A stretch of 27,125 nt of DNA from Helicobacteraceae bacterium (GTDB lineage: Bacteria; Campylobacterota; Campylobacteria; Campylobacterales; SZUA-545). The notes under the pieces were generated by a model. It ran no database searches, was not told where the DNA came from, and was given only the letters and a program-made list of their open reading frames with translations. The position numbers and the translations under genes are program-made. Numbering within the stretch: the stretch's first letter is position 1; every line of letters starts with the position of its first letter. The DNA lies in contig JAISMA010000126.1 of assembly GCA_031276985.1 (NCBI GenBank), forward strand, positions 1 to 27,125, given 5' to 3'. Below, one piece after another: positions 6,701 through 13,796 of this stretch.

Positions 6701-7517
6701 TAAATGTCCGTTCTTTAATTGCTCTATTGAGCGTGGCGAAAAAGAGATTTTGTAAAATCGCGTTATAGTAGTTTCCTTCGGTAGCGCTTGCTGGGTCAAA
6801 ATCTTTTAGTATCTCTTGCAACTTTGCAACATCGAAAATATCATTTGGTATTAACTTTTTTTGTTTTATAAACCATACAAACATCAAACGTGTAATCAAG
6901 CGTATTAAATGCTCTTCTTTTTTCCCGTTTGGATACGAAACATTTGTTTCAGGCTCTAGCGCCCATTGATACCATGCGAAAAGCTCTTTATAAAACTCTT
7001 TTGTGAGAGATTCTACAGAGAAAGCATCCTTCAATGTTTTGAGCGAAACGCCTTCGGATTGAAGTTTGAGAAATCTATCCGTAGCGGTACGGTATTGTTG
7101 CGTCTCGTCGCCAAAAAGAAAAGTGTAACGTTTGGGGGCGGTTTTTTCGCCTTTAATGTCGGAAACAAAAGATACGCGCCAATTTCGCCCGTCGTCAAAT
7201 ACGGCGATCGCCGCGTCAAAAAGTCCTCCGCGTGGATTTACAAAGGTTTTTACAAGGTTGCGCAATCCTACGCGCTTATGCGCTACGGAACTATTTTTGA
7301 GATGATAATAAAAGAAGCCGATTTCCTCGTCTTTTTCCTCGCCTTGCGGCTTGATTGCGCCAAGATAATATCCCGTATATTCGTCGGCTGTTTTTTCTAA
7401 CTTTTCTGGCTCTTGTCGCCACTCATTTGCGCTAAAAAGATTAAGCGATATATCGCGCCATTTTTCTGCGTCGTATTTGGACTGAAAGATCTTTGTTAAT
7501 TGCGCGCTATCGTACAT
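3735..7517 (-). CDS. Eco57I/PglX-like adenine-specific DNA methyltransferase with exchangeable C-terminus
   Basis: This large gamma-class N6-adenine DNA methyltransferase has the SAM-binding motif LDPACGSGAF (481-490) and catalytic NPPY (763-766, in FDIVIGNPPYIS). The N-terminal 400 residues resemble type IIG/PglX-like proteins, but I see no clear PD-(D/E)XK nuclease motif, so nuclease activity may come from the PLD-helicase neighbour. A lysine-rich, probably coiled-coil insertion spans about 590-730. Residues 1104-1260 form the likely target-recognition region and lie in the invertible segment. I start it at the ATG at 7517, which has GGAG eight bases upstream; the TTG at 7544 would overlap the helicase gene and lacks that site. 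This gives 1260 residues. GC content falls toward the 3' end. Specificity is unknown. Confidence 0.9.
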   Translation of the reverse strand: MYDSAQLTKIFQSKYDAEKWRDISLNLFSANEWRQEPEKLEKTADEYTGYYLGAIKPQGEEKDEEIGFFYYHLKNSSVAHKRVGLRNLVKTFVNPRGGLFDAAIAVFDDGRNWRVSFVSDIKGEKTAPKRYTFLFGDETQQYRTATDRFLKLQSEGVSLKTLKDAFSVESLTKEFYKELFAWYQWALEPETNVSYPNGKKEEHLIRLITRLMFVWFIKQKKLIPNDIFDVAKLQEILKDFDPASATEGNYYNAILQNLFFATLNRAIKERTFTADKNYHGINGHYGIKTLFRDNKENSWFNVSHEQIKALFARVPFLNGGLFECLDKEKDGKPDNNDGFSREKSKQKRAFLPNCLFFDGEKGLISILKRYNFTVEENTPNDADVALDPELLGKVFENLLGAYNPETKETARKQSGSFYTPRKIVNYMVDESLKEALKTKLPNLHSQIDDLFNNSDDQHDDNVDRFPDRDEISEAIKALKILDPACGSGAFPMGVLSKMIDMLKKLDPNINLYETKLNLIENCIYGVDIQTIAAQISKLRFFISLIVEQMPTNNKDANYGILPLPNLELKFIAADTLISLDKDLERESLFDDELHDLKNQLWDIRIHKNLRASSWQEKKKLRDNDKELCEKIKKYLIEHQTKPNHELIAKNKNRIKQLETKITELKEVWVDDYERQMSLIGNETPQNLLQKDLNKPERDRLIASVKECKKQIQIEETKTNLRGLEAKIKKMTDWDPYDQNAKSPFFDPEWMFGVKDGFDIVIGNPPYISTKGIHQEEKLHLEKEYGFADDTYSHFFFKGIKILSDCGNLTYITPKTFWTTQTKKNLRDLLLAKQVLYIFDTANPFESAMVDTCIISASNKKPEGNKIKFLDGSKNLSSPLQYSVQQNIYLNTQNSVIFKPTNENLKIQSLYGKKVKELYEQWWEKISTSKNIEKNKDQLEVYRKSLKPGDVALLGCLTEGGQGLATANNGKYIAVRKSTKWAKNIIESRPKKLADVIKLYKIQIAEMSKYNNTAEFLDSLSERQIAALFDSLKEKYGRDIFGQGYIYRLINDSEIVDVDTLTDDEKKNGIAEIKRHYVPYDKGDKDGNRWYLETPFAIAWTQKNVGFLKANSGKKGEGMPVVRNSQFYFREGFCWSDISDTRIRCRFKGAGIHDVKSMSLFSVSEDIPYFYFICMIVSSFIGKYIKDFVNNTVSFQINDARQLPIIIPAKEKLLEFEILFNFAIEIKLKQFSNQITIGEAEKQLSKIQRNLDQMVYALYGI
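4116..4143 (-). repeat. Inverted repeat 2, right arm (27 of 28 bases)
   Basis: This is the partner of 3332-3359, located in the expressed methyltransferase gene where it encodes QFYFREGFCW. The single difference is A for G in the middle of the block. Unlike inverted repeat 1 it shows no internal dyad symmetry. Confidence 0.75.
4191..4208 (-). repeat. Inverted repeat 1, right arm (likely recombination site)
   Basis: This is the exact reverse complement of 3285-3302. In the methyltransferase frame it encodes residues 1104-1109 (VGFLKA), so it marks where the constant part of the protein ends and the exchangeable part begins. Confidence 0.8.
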
Positions 7518-7525
7518 GTTTGTCG

Positions 7526-7529
7526 CTCC
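7526..7529 (-). promoter_or_regulatory. Ribosome-binding site deciding the methyltransferase start
   Basis: GGAG on the minus strand lies eight bases before the ATG at 7517-7515, within the 19-base gap after the helicase stop. The same GGAG pattern precedes the helicase start (10809), suggesting both genes are translated from one message by similar signals. Confidence 0.55.
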
Positions 7530-7536
7530 ATATTTT

Positions 7537-10500
7537 TTACACAAACGTTTCTGAAATTACAACGTCGGGTTCAGTGTTGTCGATATTCGTTTCATCGTTT
7601 GCGACGGTGTAATATTTATCGTATAAGTTGGTGATTTGCAGGTCTATTTCATACTGTTTTTCACGCAATGTTTGCTCGTCATTTTTATATTTGCGCGATA
7701 GCGCGCGAACGGCTTTTGTTAGTTGCGCGTAAATACCTTTTTTGATATAAACGCATAGAGCCTCGCAACGCGATTTAATATCGGTATCTCTGCTAACGCG
7801 CTTATAAATCCTGAAAAACCCTAGCGCTTCGATAATGTTTTTATCTTTTGCTAATTTGTTTATGCTGTCGCCGTCTTGTTGCGCGATACTTTCCGCGTTA
7901 AATTTTTCCAAAGCGCGATTTACTTGCCCATAGTGAAACGCGCTCGCCTTTTCAAACGGAGCGGACGGCTCGCTTGGCGAGGCTTTCAGGATTGCGGCCG
8001 CGTCGAGAAAGTCGATCGATTTAACATTCTCGCCGCGAATTTCGTAGTATTCTATTTTGCGCGGCGAGGATATAAACGCGATGGTTGTTTCGGAAGACGC
8101 GCTTTTATTTGCGTTTCGCGCCGCGCGGATTCTCATTGGCATAGCTTTAATTTTATTGTATAGCTTGCGATCTGCGTTGTAGAGCTCTCTAACTTCGCGT
8201 AACAACTCTAATTCTTTGTCTATTTTGTCTTTAATGTTTGGATTGAATAGCTGAAACTCTTTAACGATCTCTTCTTTGGAATAGATTTGCGCGTCCTCGC
8301 CCAAAGCCGAATGAAATCCTTGCAGTTTAATTAGCGCGTTTTTGTAAAGCCGTATTTGCGCGTCGCCTTCCGCAGAGGGATAAAACATATAATTATGAAT
8401 CTCTCCCGCTATTGAGCCGATACGATTTACTCGCCCGATTCGTTGCATTAGTCTGGTTGCGTTCCATGGCGAATCGTAGTTGACTATCACGTTTGCCCTG
8501 TGTAGATTTACGCCTTCGGACAGTACGTCGGAAGTAATAATGATATTGTATTCGTCGCTTTGCTCCGCATAGTTGGCGTCGAAACTGCGTTGAATATCCT
8601 CGTTTCTTTTGTCGCGGTTGCCAGACCAAACTTTGAGTATGTCGTCGCGATCCAATCTCTTTTTTAGCGCCTCTTCTAAATAATTAACAGTGTCTACACT
8701 TTCTGAAAAAATAACCAATTTGCCGTTTGGATTTTGTTTTTTATTAAAGATTTCGCTTTCCAGCGTTTTGATAAATAGATCCAATTTTGGATCTTCTGTG
8801 ATTTTATCCCATTTAGCTTTTAAGTTTTCCAATTGTTCCTTGTCGGCTTTTAGTAATTGTAGCAGCTCTTTTTCGCCTTTGGGGACAAAATCATCTGGCG
8901 AATAAATGTTTTCTTTGAAGCCTTTTTTCTCCGCCTCTTCAACTATTCGATCAAATTCCCACTCGTCGGTTTGCATCTTTTTTAGATTCAGGCTGGGCGC
9001 GATAATTATCTTGCTTTCGTCAAACATTTTAATCATGCCATTTGTGATGGTTAGAAAGGTATCGAGCGATTTTTTGAAGGCGTAAAAACTGCTTTCAAGC
9101 CGTTTAACCATATGCACGCGGTATATTCCCGCAAGGTTTTCGCCGATATTAGCGGGGTTTTGATGTTTTCGCCTGTGTTCGTCGCTTAGAAACTCTACGG
9201 CGCGATAACGAGCGTAGTTTAGATCGTTGGTTAAAACTTTTAGCGTGTCGTAAAAAAGTTTATTTAGCGAAGGGTTTAATTGATAGGTTAAATCTTTGGG
9301 CGGCAGTATTTTGGGGAATTTAAGATTTTGGTCTTCTAAATCTTTTCGGTAGAAATCGTTATTCCAGATATTCTGTCTTGTTCTGCGCACGGTGATTTTA
9401 TCCAATACTTTATTTCTGATTTGGTCGTAAATCTCGTCAATTCTTGATGTGTTTGTTAGGCTCTCGCGGTTTTTCATGATTTGTTTGTACTCTTGAATCA
9501 GTGGAGCGAAAAACTCGCGTAAATTATTGACGCCGTCGATCGTGGATTGTCTAGCGTTTTGAAAGAGTAATATTTGATTTAGCAGATCGTCTGGGCGATT
9601 GTTTAACGGCGTTGCCGAAAGCAACATTACTTTCTTTTGCGCCTCTTTGGTTGAATCTTCGTCGTTGCGGCGAGATTTGCAAATGCGTTGCAATTCGTCG
9701 TAGCGGTTTGTGCTGTCGCTACGAAAACTATGCGCTTCGTCTACGATGATTAGATCAAACTCTTTTTTATCTTTGTGGTTATCTGTGTTATCGATGATTT
9801 TTGATAAACTTCCATTGCTAACAAATTGCGCCTTTGAGTATATGCCAAACAGTTTGAAGGTCTCTTTCCAATTCTTTTCCAAAGCGGGCGGATAGATTAC
9901 TAAGATAGCGCTATTTCTGCCGTTAGCCTCTATAAAACGTTTGGCGATCATAACGGCGACCATTGTTTTTCCCAAACCAACAACGTCGGCGAGAAAAAAG
10001 CCATTGTGTTCGCATAGCATTTGATAACCTTGAATGACCGCGTCTTTTTGATATTTTATGTCTCGTACGCCTTTTGGCAACTCTATAGTGAAGTTGTCTT
10101 CAACGCGATCTCCAAACGAGTTGATCAATACTTTTATATATAGTTCATACGGCGTGGGATTTACCCCGATATATGTTTTTTGCTTGGCGCTTTCTATATC
10201 GCTTGCAGTAATTGGAATGCCTTCTTCCCATAATTTATCAAACTCCGCTTTGCAAAACGCCACGTCGTCAAAATCTTTGAGCGCCACGTTTAGTTCGTAG
10301 CGGTGTTCTTTGCTAATTCCTAATCCAGATTCTGAAATGTTGGACGATCCCATAATAACCCAGCCGTCGCTATGTTCGCTATGCTTTTGCGGCAGGCAAA
10401 GATAAAATTTTGCGTGTAGGTTTTTTGAGCCGTGTATTTTCATCTCTGCTTTGCGCGTGTTTAAGTCTTCGCAAAACTGTAATATGTCGTCTTCTATTTC

Positions 10501-10809
10501 TTTGGAATAGTCCGATTTTTGTACGCCTTTAATAAAATCGTCGTCGTGCATTTTTTTGGCTTCTTCTTCCTTGCCAAGCATTAGCATGGCTCTATTGTGT
10601 TTGCGGAAAATGTTATCAACGTTAATGCCGACTAAAATCTGAATTTTTTCAACGTTTTCAAGCTCTTTTCGTAGCTTAAAATATCCGCTTGAGCGAAAAA
10701 AACCGACTACGGCGTGAAAGCTATGAAAATCGTTCATATCGCGCGCTATGCCTTTGAACTTGTCAAAGAGCGTATTCGACGGTTGGTTTGTGAAAAATTT
10801 GCTACTCAT
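7537..10809 (-). CDS. Phospholipase-D-domain SNF2-family (SF2) DNA helicase, putative restriction effector
   Basis: The 1090-residue protein fuses a PLD-type nuclease-like domain to a superfamily 2 helicase. The PLD part shows HAK at 132-134 and GSSNIS at 154-159, one half of an HKD active site, so a dimer would be needed for cleavage. Helicase motifs follow in order: Walker A DVVGLGKT (275-282), DEAH (357-360), SAT (398-400), KLVIFSES (697-704), SDVLSEGVNL (760-769) and QRIGRVNRIG (789-798). A long C-terminal part of about 290 residues is not recognised. It is the first gene of the pair; its stop lies 19 bases before the methyltransferase ATG. Known systems such as DISARM pair separate SNF2, PLD and methyltransferase proteins, so a defence role is likely but inferred. 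Confidence 0.88.
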   Translation of the reverse strand: MSSKFFTNQPSNTLFDKFKGIARDMNDFHSFHAVVGFFRSSGYFKLRKELENVEKIQILVGINVDNIFRKHNRAMLMLGKEEEAKKMHDDDFIKGVQKSDYSKEIEDDILQFCEDLNTRKAEMKIHGSKNLHAKFYLCLPQKHSEHSDGWVIMGSSNISESGLGISKEHRYELNVALKDFDDVAFCKAEFDKLWEEGIPITASDIESAKQKTYIGVNPTPYELYIKVLINSFGDRVEDNFTIELPKGVRDIKYQKDAVIQGYQMLCEHNGFFLADVVGLGKTMVAVMIAKRFIEANGRNSAILVIYPPALEKNWKETFKLFGIYSKAQFVSNGSLSKIIDNTDNHKDKKEFDLIIVDEAHSFRSDSTNRYDELQRICKSRRNDEDSTKEAQKKVMLLSATPLNNRPDDLLNQILLFQNARQSTIDGVNNLREFFAPLIQEYKQIMKNRESLTNTSRIDEIYDQIRNKVLDKITVRRTRQNIWNNDFYRKDLEDQNLKFPKILPPKDLTYQLNPSLNKLFYDTLKVLTNDLNYARYRAVEFLSDEHRRKHQNPANIGENLAGIYRVHMVKRLESSFYAFKKSLDTFLTITNGMIKMFDESKIIIAPSLNLKKMQTDEWEFDRIVEEAEKKGFKENIYSPDDFVPKGEKELLQLLKADKEQLENLKAKWDKITEDPKLDLFIKTLESEIFNKKQNPNGKLVIFSESVDTVNYLEEALKKRLDRDDILKVWSGNRDKRNEDIQRSFDANYAEQSDEYNIIITSDVLSEGVNLHRANVIVNYDSPWNATRLMQRIGRVNRIGSIAGEIHNYMFYPSAEGDAQIRLYKNALIKLQGFHSALGEDAQIYSKEEIVKEFQLFNPNIKDKIDKELELLREVRELYNADRKLYNKIKAMPMRIRAARNANKSASSETTIAFISSPRKIEYYEIRGENVKSIDFLDAAAILKASPSEPSAPFEKASAFHYGQVNRALEKFNAESIAQQDGDSINKLAKDKNIIEALGFFRIYKRVSRDTDIKSRCEALCVYIKKGIYAQLTKAVRALSRKYKNDEQTLREKQYEIDLQITNLYDKYYTVANDETNIDNTEPDVVISETFV

Positions 10810-10876
10810 ATTTGCTCCATGCTACATTGCCGCCAGATAGCGCCATTGAGCGGCGTTTTGCTACCCAATAGCGTGT

Positions 10877-10882
10877 ATTTTA
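10877..10882 (-). promoter_or_regulatory. Candidate -10 box of the helicase-methyltransferase operon
   Basis: TAAAAT on the minus strand lies about 70 bases before the helicase ATG, in the only gap (10810-10936) between the island and ybaB. No good -35 is seen at 17 bases. Campylobacterota promoters often lack a clear -35, so this is a possible but weak call. Confidence 0.25.
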
Positions 10883-10936
10883 TCTTTGTCTAGTTTAAGA
10901 AGCGATCAAAAACGGCGGTCGTAACGTTGGCGGAGG

Positions 10937-11251
10937 TTATTTGGGTTTGAGGTTGGCGAAGTCGCCCATCATCTTCATAGCCGCTTCCCGTTTGGCGGAT
11001 TCTACGCGCTCGGTTGCTTCGTTAAACGCCGTAATCAACAAAATAACCAGCGATCGTTTATCTTCCAAAAGCGAATCGTCAATCTCCAGATCGACGATCT
11101 CGCCTTTGCCGTTTGCGGCAACTTTCACAAGCCCGCCGCCGCTTTTTGCGGTATAAACGGAGTTTTCGGCGCTTTCTTGCATTTCGCGCGCTTTTTGTTG
11201 CGCCATTGTGAAAAGTTCGCCCATATTTCCAAGATTTAGATTTTCAAACAT
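10937..11251 (-). CDS. ybaB: YbaB/EbfC family nucleoid-associated protein
   Basis: This is a small DNA-binding protein that forms dimers with a tweezer-like shape and is usually bound along the nucleoid. Family blocks are clear: MGELFTMAQQKAREMQ, the glycine-rich SGGGLVKVAANGKGEIVDLEID, and DKRSLVILLITAFNEA. I start it at the ATG at 11251, two bases after the panD stop, with AAGG upstream; an in-frame TTG at 11257 would overlap panD and add only two residues. The product is 104 residues, normal for the family. It is the last gene of the long minus-strand run. I see no intrinsic terminator after it. Confidence 0.93.
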   Translation of the reverse strand: MFENLNLGNMGELFTMAQQKAREMQESAENSVYTAKSGGGLVKVAANGKGEIVDLEIDDSLLEDKRSLVILLITAFNEATERVESAKREAAMKMMGDFANLKPK

Positions 11252-11253
11252 TG

Positions 11254-11625
11254 TCAACCTTGTATTTCGCGCAAAACCTGCGTCAAAGTGTTATTCTCGT
11301 CGACCATTACGATCGTCGGTTTGTGGCTTAACGCCTCTTGATGATCAAGCAAACAGTAACAGACGATAATCACCTTATCGCCCACGCAGACCTTTCGCGC
11401 CGCCGCGCCGTTTAGACAGATTCGCCCGCCGTGCTTTTCGCCTTTGATCGCGTAAGTGCTGAAGCGCTCGCCGTTATTCACGTTTAGCACCTCGACTTTT
11501 TGACCGACCAAAATTCCGCTCGCCTCAAGCAAAGCCTCGTCGATCGTAATCGATCCCACATAATTTAAGTTTGCGTCCGTAACTGTGGCGCGATGAATCT
11601 TCGCGCACATCATTTCCAGAATCAC
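11254..11625 (-). CDS. panD: Aspartate 1-decarboxylase (pyruvoyl enzyme)
   Basis: PanD converts L-aspartate to beta-alanine for pantothenate and CoA synthesis. It is made as a proenzyme that cuts itself between Gly24 and Ser25, here in NYVGSITID at exactly those positions, leaving a pyruvoyl group on the new N-terminus. The block VNNGERFSTYAI and NGAAARK are family signatures. The start is GTG at 11625, overlapping the murE stop as GTGA, with AGGAGG six bases upstream inside murE. This start puts the cleavage site at the canonical residue number. The product has 123 residues. The sequence reads much like Helicobacter PanD (from memory). Confidence 0.95.
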   Translation of the reverse strand: MILEMMCAKIHRATVTDANLNYVGSITIDEALLEASGILVGQKVEVLNVNNGERFSTYAIKGEKHGGRICLNGAAARKVCVGDKVIIVCYCLLDHQEALSHKPTIVMVDENNTLTQVLREIQG

Positions 11626-12920
11626 GCCGCGCCTCCTTTTAATAGTTCCAAAACGATCTCGCGATCGCTGAAGGGCAGAACCGTTTCGCCGATTGTCTGC
11701 GTCGTTTCGTCGCCCTTGCCTAGTATAACCAAAATCTCGTCCGAAGCAAGATTTTCAAGCGCTTTTGCGATCGCCTCTTTGCGATCCGCGATACAAAAAA
11801 CGTTTGGATGCGATCCGCATCCAATTCTGATCTCTTCAATGATTTTGAGCGGATCTTCGCTTCGCGGATTGTCGCTTGTAAGGTAGATTTTGACGCAACG
11901 TTTTGCCGCCTCCGCGCCCATCGGAGCGCGTTTGCTCTTGTCGCGATCGCCGCCCGCGCCAAAAACCGCGACGATCTTTCGTGGAAGCAGCGCTTCTAAA
12001 ACCTTTTCGATCCCGTCTTGCGTATGGGCAAAATCGACGATTACGAGAGGTTTTTGGCTTACGATCTCCATGCGTCCCGCCACGCCGCCGAAGTTTTCAA
12101 CCAGATCGCAGATTGTTTGTAGCGGTTTGTCGGTTAGCGTTTTTACCGCGCCGATCGCGGCTAGAATGTTGTAGAGGTTAAAGCGCCCTATCAGATTGGA
12201 GTTGAAAATCGCGCGCTCGCCGCTAAAAACGACCGCGCCGCTTAGACCGTCGTTTTGCGAATAGGCTTCGAGTTTGAAGGCGGCGGCGGCTTCGATCGCG
12301 TAAGTGCGGGCGTTGGCGAAGTTAAATTCGATCTGCGGATCGTCTTTGTTGATTATTTTTGGCGTTTCGTCGGCAAAAAAGCTGTTTTTCACGCGCCGAT
12401 ACTCCTCAAACAAACGATGAAAATCCAGATGATCGCCCGTGATATTGGAGTGTACTTTCAGCGCGAATTTTAGCCCTTCGGCGCGTCCTTGCGCGATCGC
12501 GTGGCTGCTAATTTCCGTGATGAAAAAGTCGCAACCGCGTTTTTTGGCGCAATCGATTCGCGCATAGTTTTCCAGCAAAACGGGAGTCGTGAGCAGTTTG
12601 GGCGCGAGGCTGCGCCCGTCGATAAAAAAGCCGCGCGTGCCTTGCATGGCGACGCTATAGCCAAGATCAAGCAAAAACGAGTAGATCAGCGCGGCGATCG
12701 TGGTTTTGCCGTTGGTGCCGCTAATGCCTACGATTGGCATATTGACGTCGAAGTATTCGCCGAGATCGCCCGCTTGCAAAACCGCCGCCGCGCCGTTTTT
12801 TACGGCGTCGTCAAGAAATTTGCGCGAATACCAATCGACGACAAACGCAGTTTGCGCGTCGCACTCGCGCGAATCCGAAGAGACAAACTTGAAACGATCG
12901 GAACTGACGGGATATTTCAT
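11622..12920 (-). CDS. murE: UDP-N-acetylmuramoyl-tripeptide synthetase (meso-diaminopimelate-adding)
   Basis: MurE adds meso-diaminopimelate to UDP-MurNAc-L-Ala-D-Glu in the cytosol. The ATP loop GTNGKTT is at residues 68-74, and the Mur ligase EISSHA motif at 136-141. The probable carbamylated lysine is in YRRVKNSFF. The substrate-selecting motif DNPR (350-353, TSDNPRSEDP) marks diaminopimelate rather than lysine. The frame is open upstream to 13061, but that part lies inside the preceding gene and is unlike MurE. The ATG at 12920, two bases after the upstream stop, gives a protein of 432 residues beginning MKYPVSSDRF. It is slightly shorter than E. coli MurE and close to Helicobacter size. 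Confidence 0.95.
   Translation of the reverse strand: MKYPVSSDRFKFVSSDSRECDAQTAFVVDWYSRKFLDDAVKNGAAAVLQAGDLGEYFDVNMPIVGISGTNGKTTIAALIYSFLLDLGYSVAMQGTRGFFIDGRSLAPKLLTTPVLLENYARIDCAKKRGCDFFITEISSHAIAQGRAEGLKFALKVHSNITGDHLDFHRLFEEYRRVKNSFFADETPKIINKDDPQIEFNFANARTYAIEAAAAFKLEAYSQNDGLSGAVVFSGERAIFNSNLIGRFNLYNILAAIGAVKTLTDKPLQTICDLVENFGGVAGRMEIVSQKPLVIVDFAHTQDGIEKVLEALLPRKIVAVFGAGGDRDKSKRAPMGAEAAKRCVKIYLTSDNPRSEDPLKIIEEIRIGCGSHPNVFCIADRKEAIAKALENLASDEILVILGKGDETTQTIGETVLPFSDREIVLELLKGGAA
11632..11637 (-). promoter_or_regulatory. Strong ribosome-binding site for panD inside the murE 3' end
   Basis: A perfect AGGAGG lies six bases before the panD GTG and within the last codons of murE (Lys-Gly-Gly). 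It supports translational coupling and the choice of a non-ATG start. Confidence 0.7.
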
Positions 12921-12921
12921 C

Positions 12922-13533
12922 TTACGCCTTGCCCGCGCTTTTTGCGATCGCCTCTTTTTCCTGCAGTTTGACCAACAGCGCCCTTGCGCGATCGTCCATG
13001 CCCACAAACGGCGAGGCGCTTTCGATGAACCGATAGGCGACCTCCAAATAGCCGTTTTCAATCAATCGCTCAAGCAGATCGTACCAGTCGTTTTTGCGCG
13101 AAATATAGATGTTGGTCGATCGGGTTATTTTTTCAAAAAGATCCGCAAAACTAGGCGACGAATCCAGCAACGCCAAAAACTCTTTGTACTCTATGCCGTC
13201 GCGCGCGATCAAAAATTTGTCCAGCGCCGCGCTTTTTTCGCTCTCTTCGGCTTCGATCGTCTCGATTAGCCCAAGCGCTAGGCGTTTGGCTCTTTTTGGC
13301 TCGATCGCGCGCGCCGCCGCGTAAAGCTCGGCTACCTGACTTGCAAACTCGTCGCGTCTAAGGCAAAAATCGGCGATCAAAAGTCCGCCGACAGCCGATT
13401 CGCTTGCGGGTTTGAGCGCCAGAGCGCGACGAAAAAATAGCGCCGCCGCGTCAAAGTCCGCGTTCAGCAAAGCGCGCTCGGCTCTGCCGCAAAGCGCGCG
13501 AAAAGTAGGGTTAGCTTGCGGAGTTTTGAGCAT
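12922..13533 (-). CDS. TPR-like protein of the murE-nfu cluster, function unknown
   Basis: This 203-residue protein is alanine- and leucine-rich and mainly alpha-helical. The N-terminal block FRALCGRAERALLNADFDAA and following FFRRALALKPASESAVGGLLIA looks like a tetratricopeptide repeat. A later part (NDWYDLLERLIENGYLEVAYRF) could be another helical pair. No signal peptide or catalytic motif is visible. It sits between nfu and murE, overlapping nfu by 23 bases and ending one base before murE. I recall a protein of similar size at the same place in Campylobacter and Helicobacter. An adaptor role is possible, but I assign no function. Confidence 0.8.
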   Translation of the reverse strand: MLKTPQANPTFRALCGRAERALLNADFDAAALFFRRALALKPASESAVGGLLIADFCLRRDEFASQVAELYAAARAIEPKRAKRLALGLIETIEAEESEKSAALDKFLIARDGIEYKEFLALLDSSPSFADLFEKITRSTNIYISRKNDWYDLLERLIENGYLEVAYRFIESASPFVGMDDRARALLVKLQEKEAIAKSAGKA

Positions 13534-13789
13534 TGTTAGCCGCCGTTTCGTCTATTACGATCATTTCGGGATGAATGCGCGATCTAATCGCCCGCTCCAC
13601 GATCTGTTTTAGCGTGTTGGCGCTAGAACCGCAACCTACGCACGCGCCTTTTAACCGCACAAAAACCTCTTTTTGCCGAACGCGCGCAAGCTCTATGTCG
13701 CCGCCGTCTTTTTGCAACGCGGAACGAACCTCGTTCAGCGCACGCTCGACGGCGGGGAAAAGCTCCTCGTCGGTGAATGGAAAGCGCAT
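13511..13789 (-). CDS. nfu: NifU C-terminal-domain (Nfu) iron-sulfur carrier
   Basis: A stand-alone Nfu domain of 92 residues that carries an assembled [4Fe-4S] cluster to target enzymes. The cluster-binding CxxC is Cys50-Val-Gly-Cys53 in GACVGCGSS, followed by the usual TLKQIVERAI helix. The IscU-type and ferredoxin domains of full-length NifU are absent, so it is a carrier and not a scaffold. It follows rplQ after only seven bases and overlaps the next gene by 23 bases, so it is probably read from the ribosomal transcript or from a promoter within it. Confidence 0.9.
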   Translation of the reverse strand: MRFPFTDEELFPAVERALNEVRSALQKDGGDIELARVRQKEVFVRLKGACVGCGSSANTLKQIVERAIRSRIHPEMIVIDETAANNAQNSAS

Positions 13790-13796
13790 TCGCGCC

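Noticed and set aside
7518..7544. TTG start for the methyltransferase at 7544
   Set aside because: The GGAG-preceded ATG at 7517 is the better start; the TTG adds nine residues with no ribosome-binding site.
2642..10936. Prophage or integrative element with attachment sites
   Set aside because: No tRNA, phage integrase, structural gene or flanking direct repeat was seen. The only recombinase is a short invertase type.
12921..13061. Upstream extension of murE giving a protein of 479 residues
   Set aside because: The extra 47 residues are a shadow of the preceding gene and are unlike MurE; the ATG at 12920 gives the family N-terminus.
12700..13269. Long plus-strand frame opposite murE and the TPR-like gene, and many similar ones opposite ribosomal genes
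   Set aside because: They arise from the GC-rich codon bias on the other strand, show no recognisable domains or coding context, and conflict with clearly identified genes.
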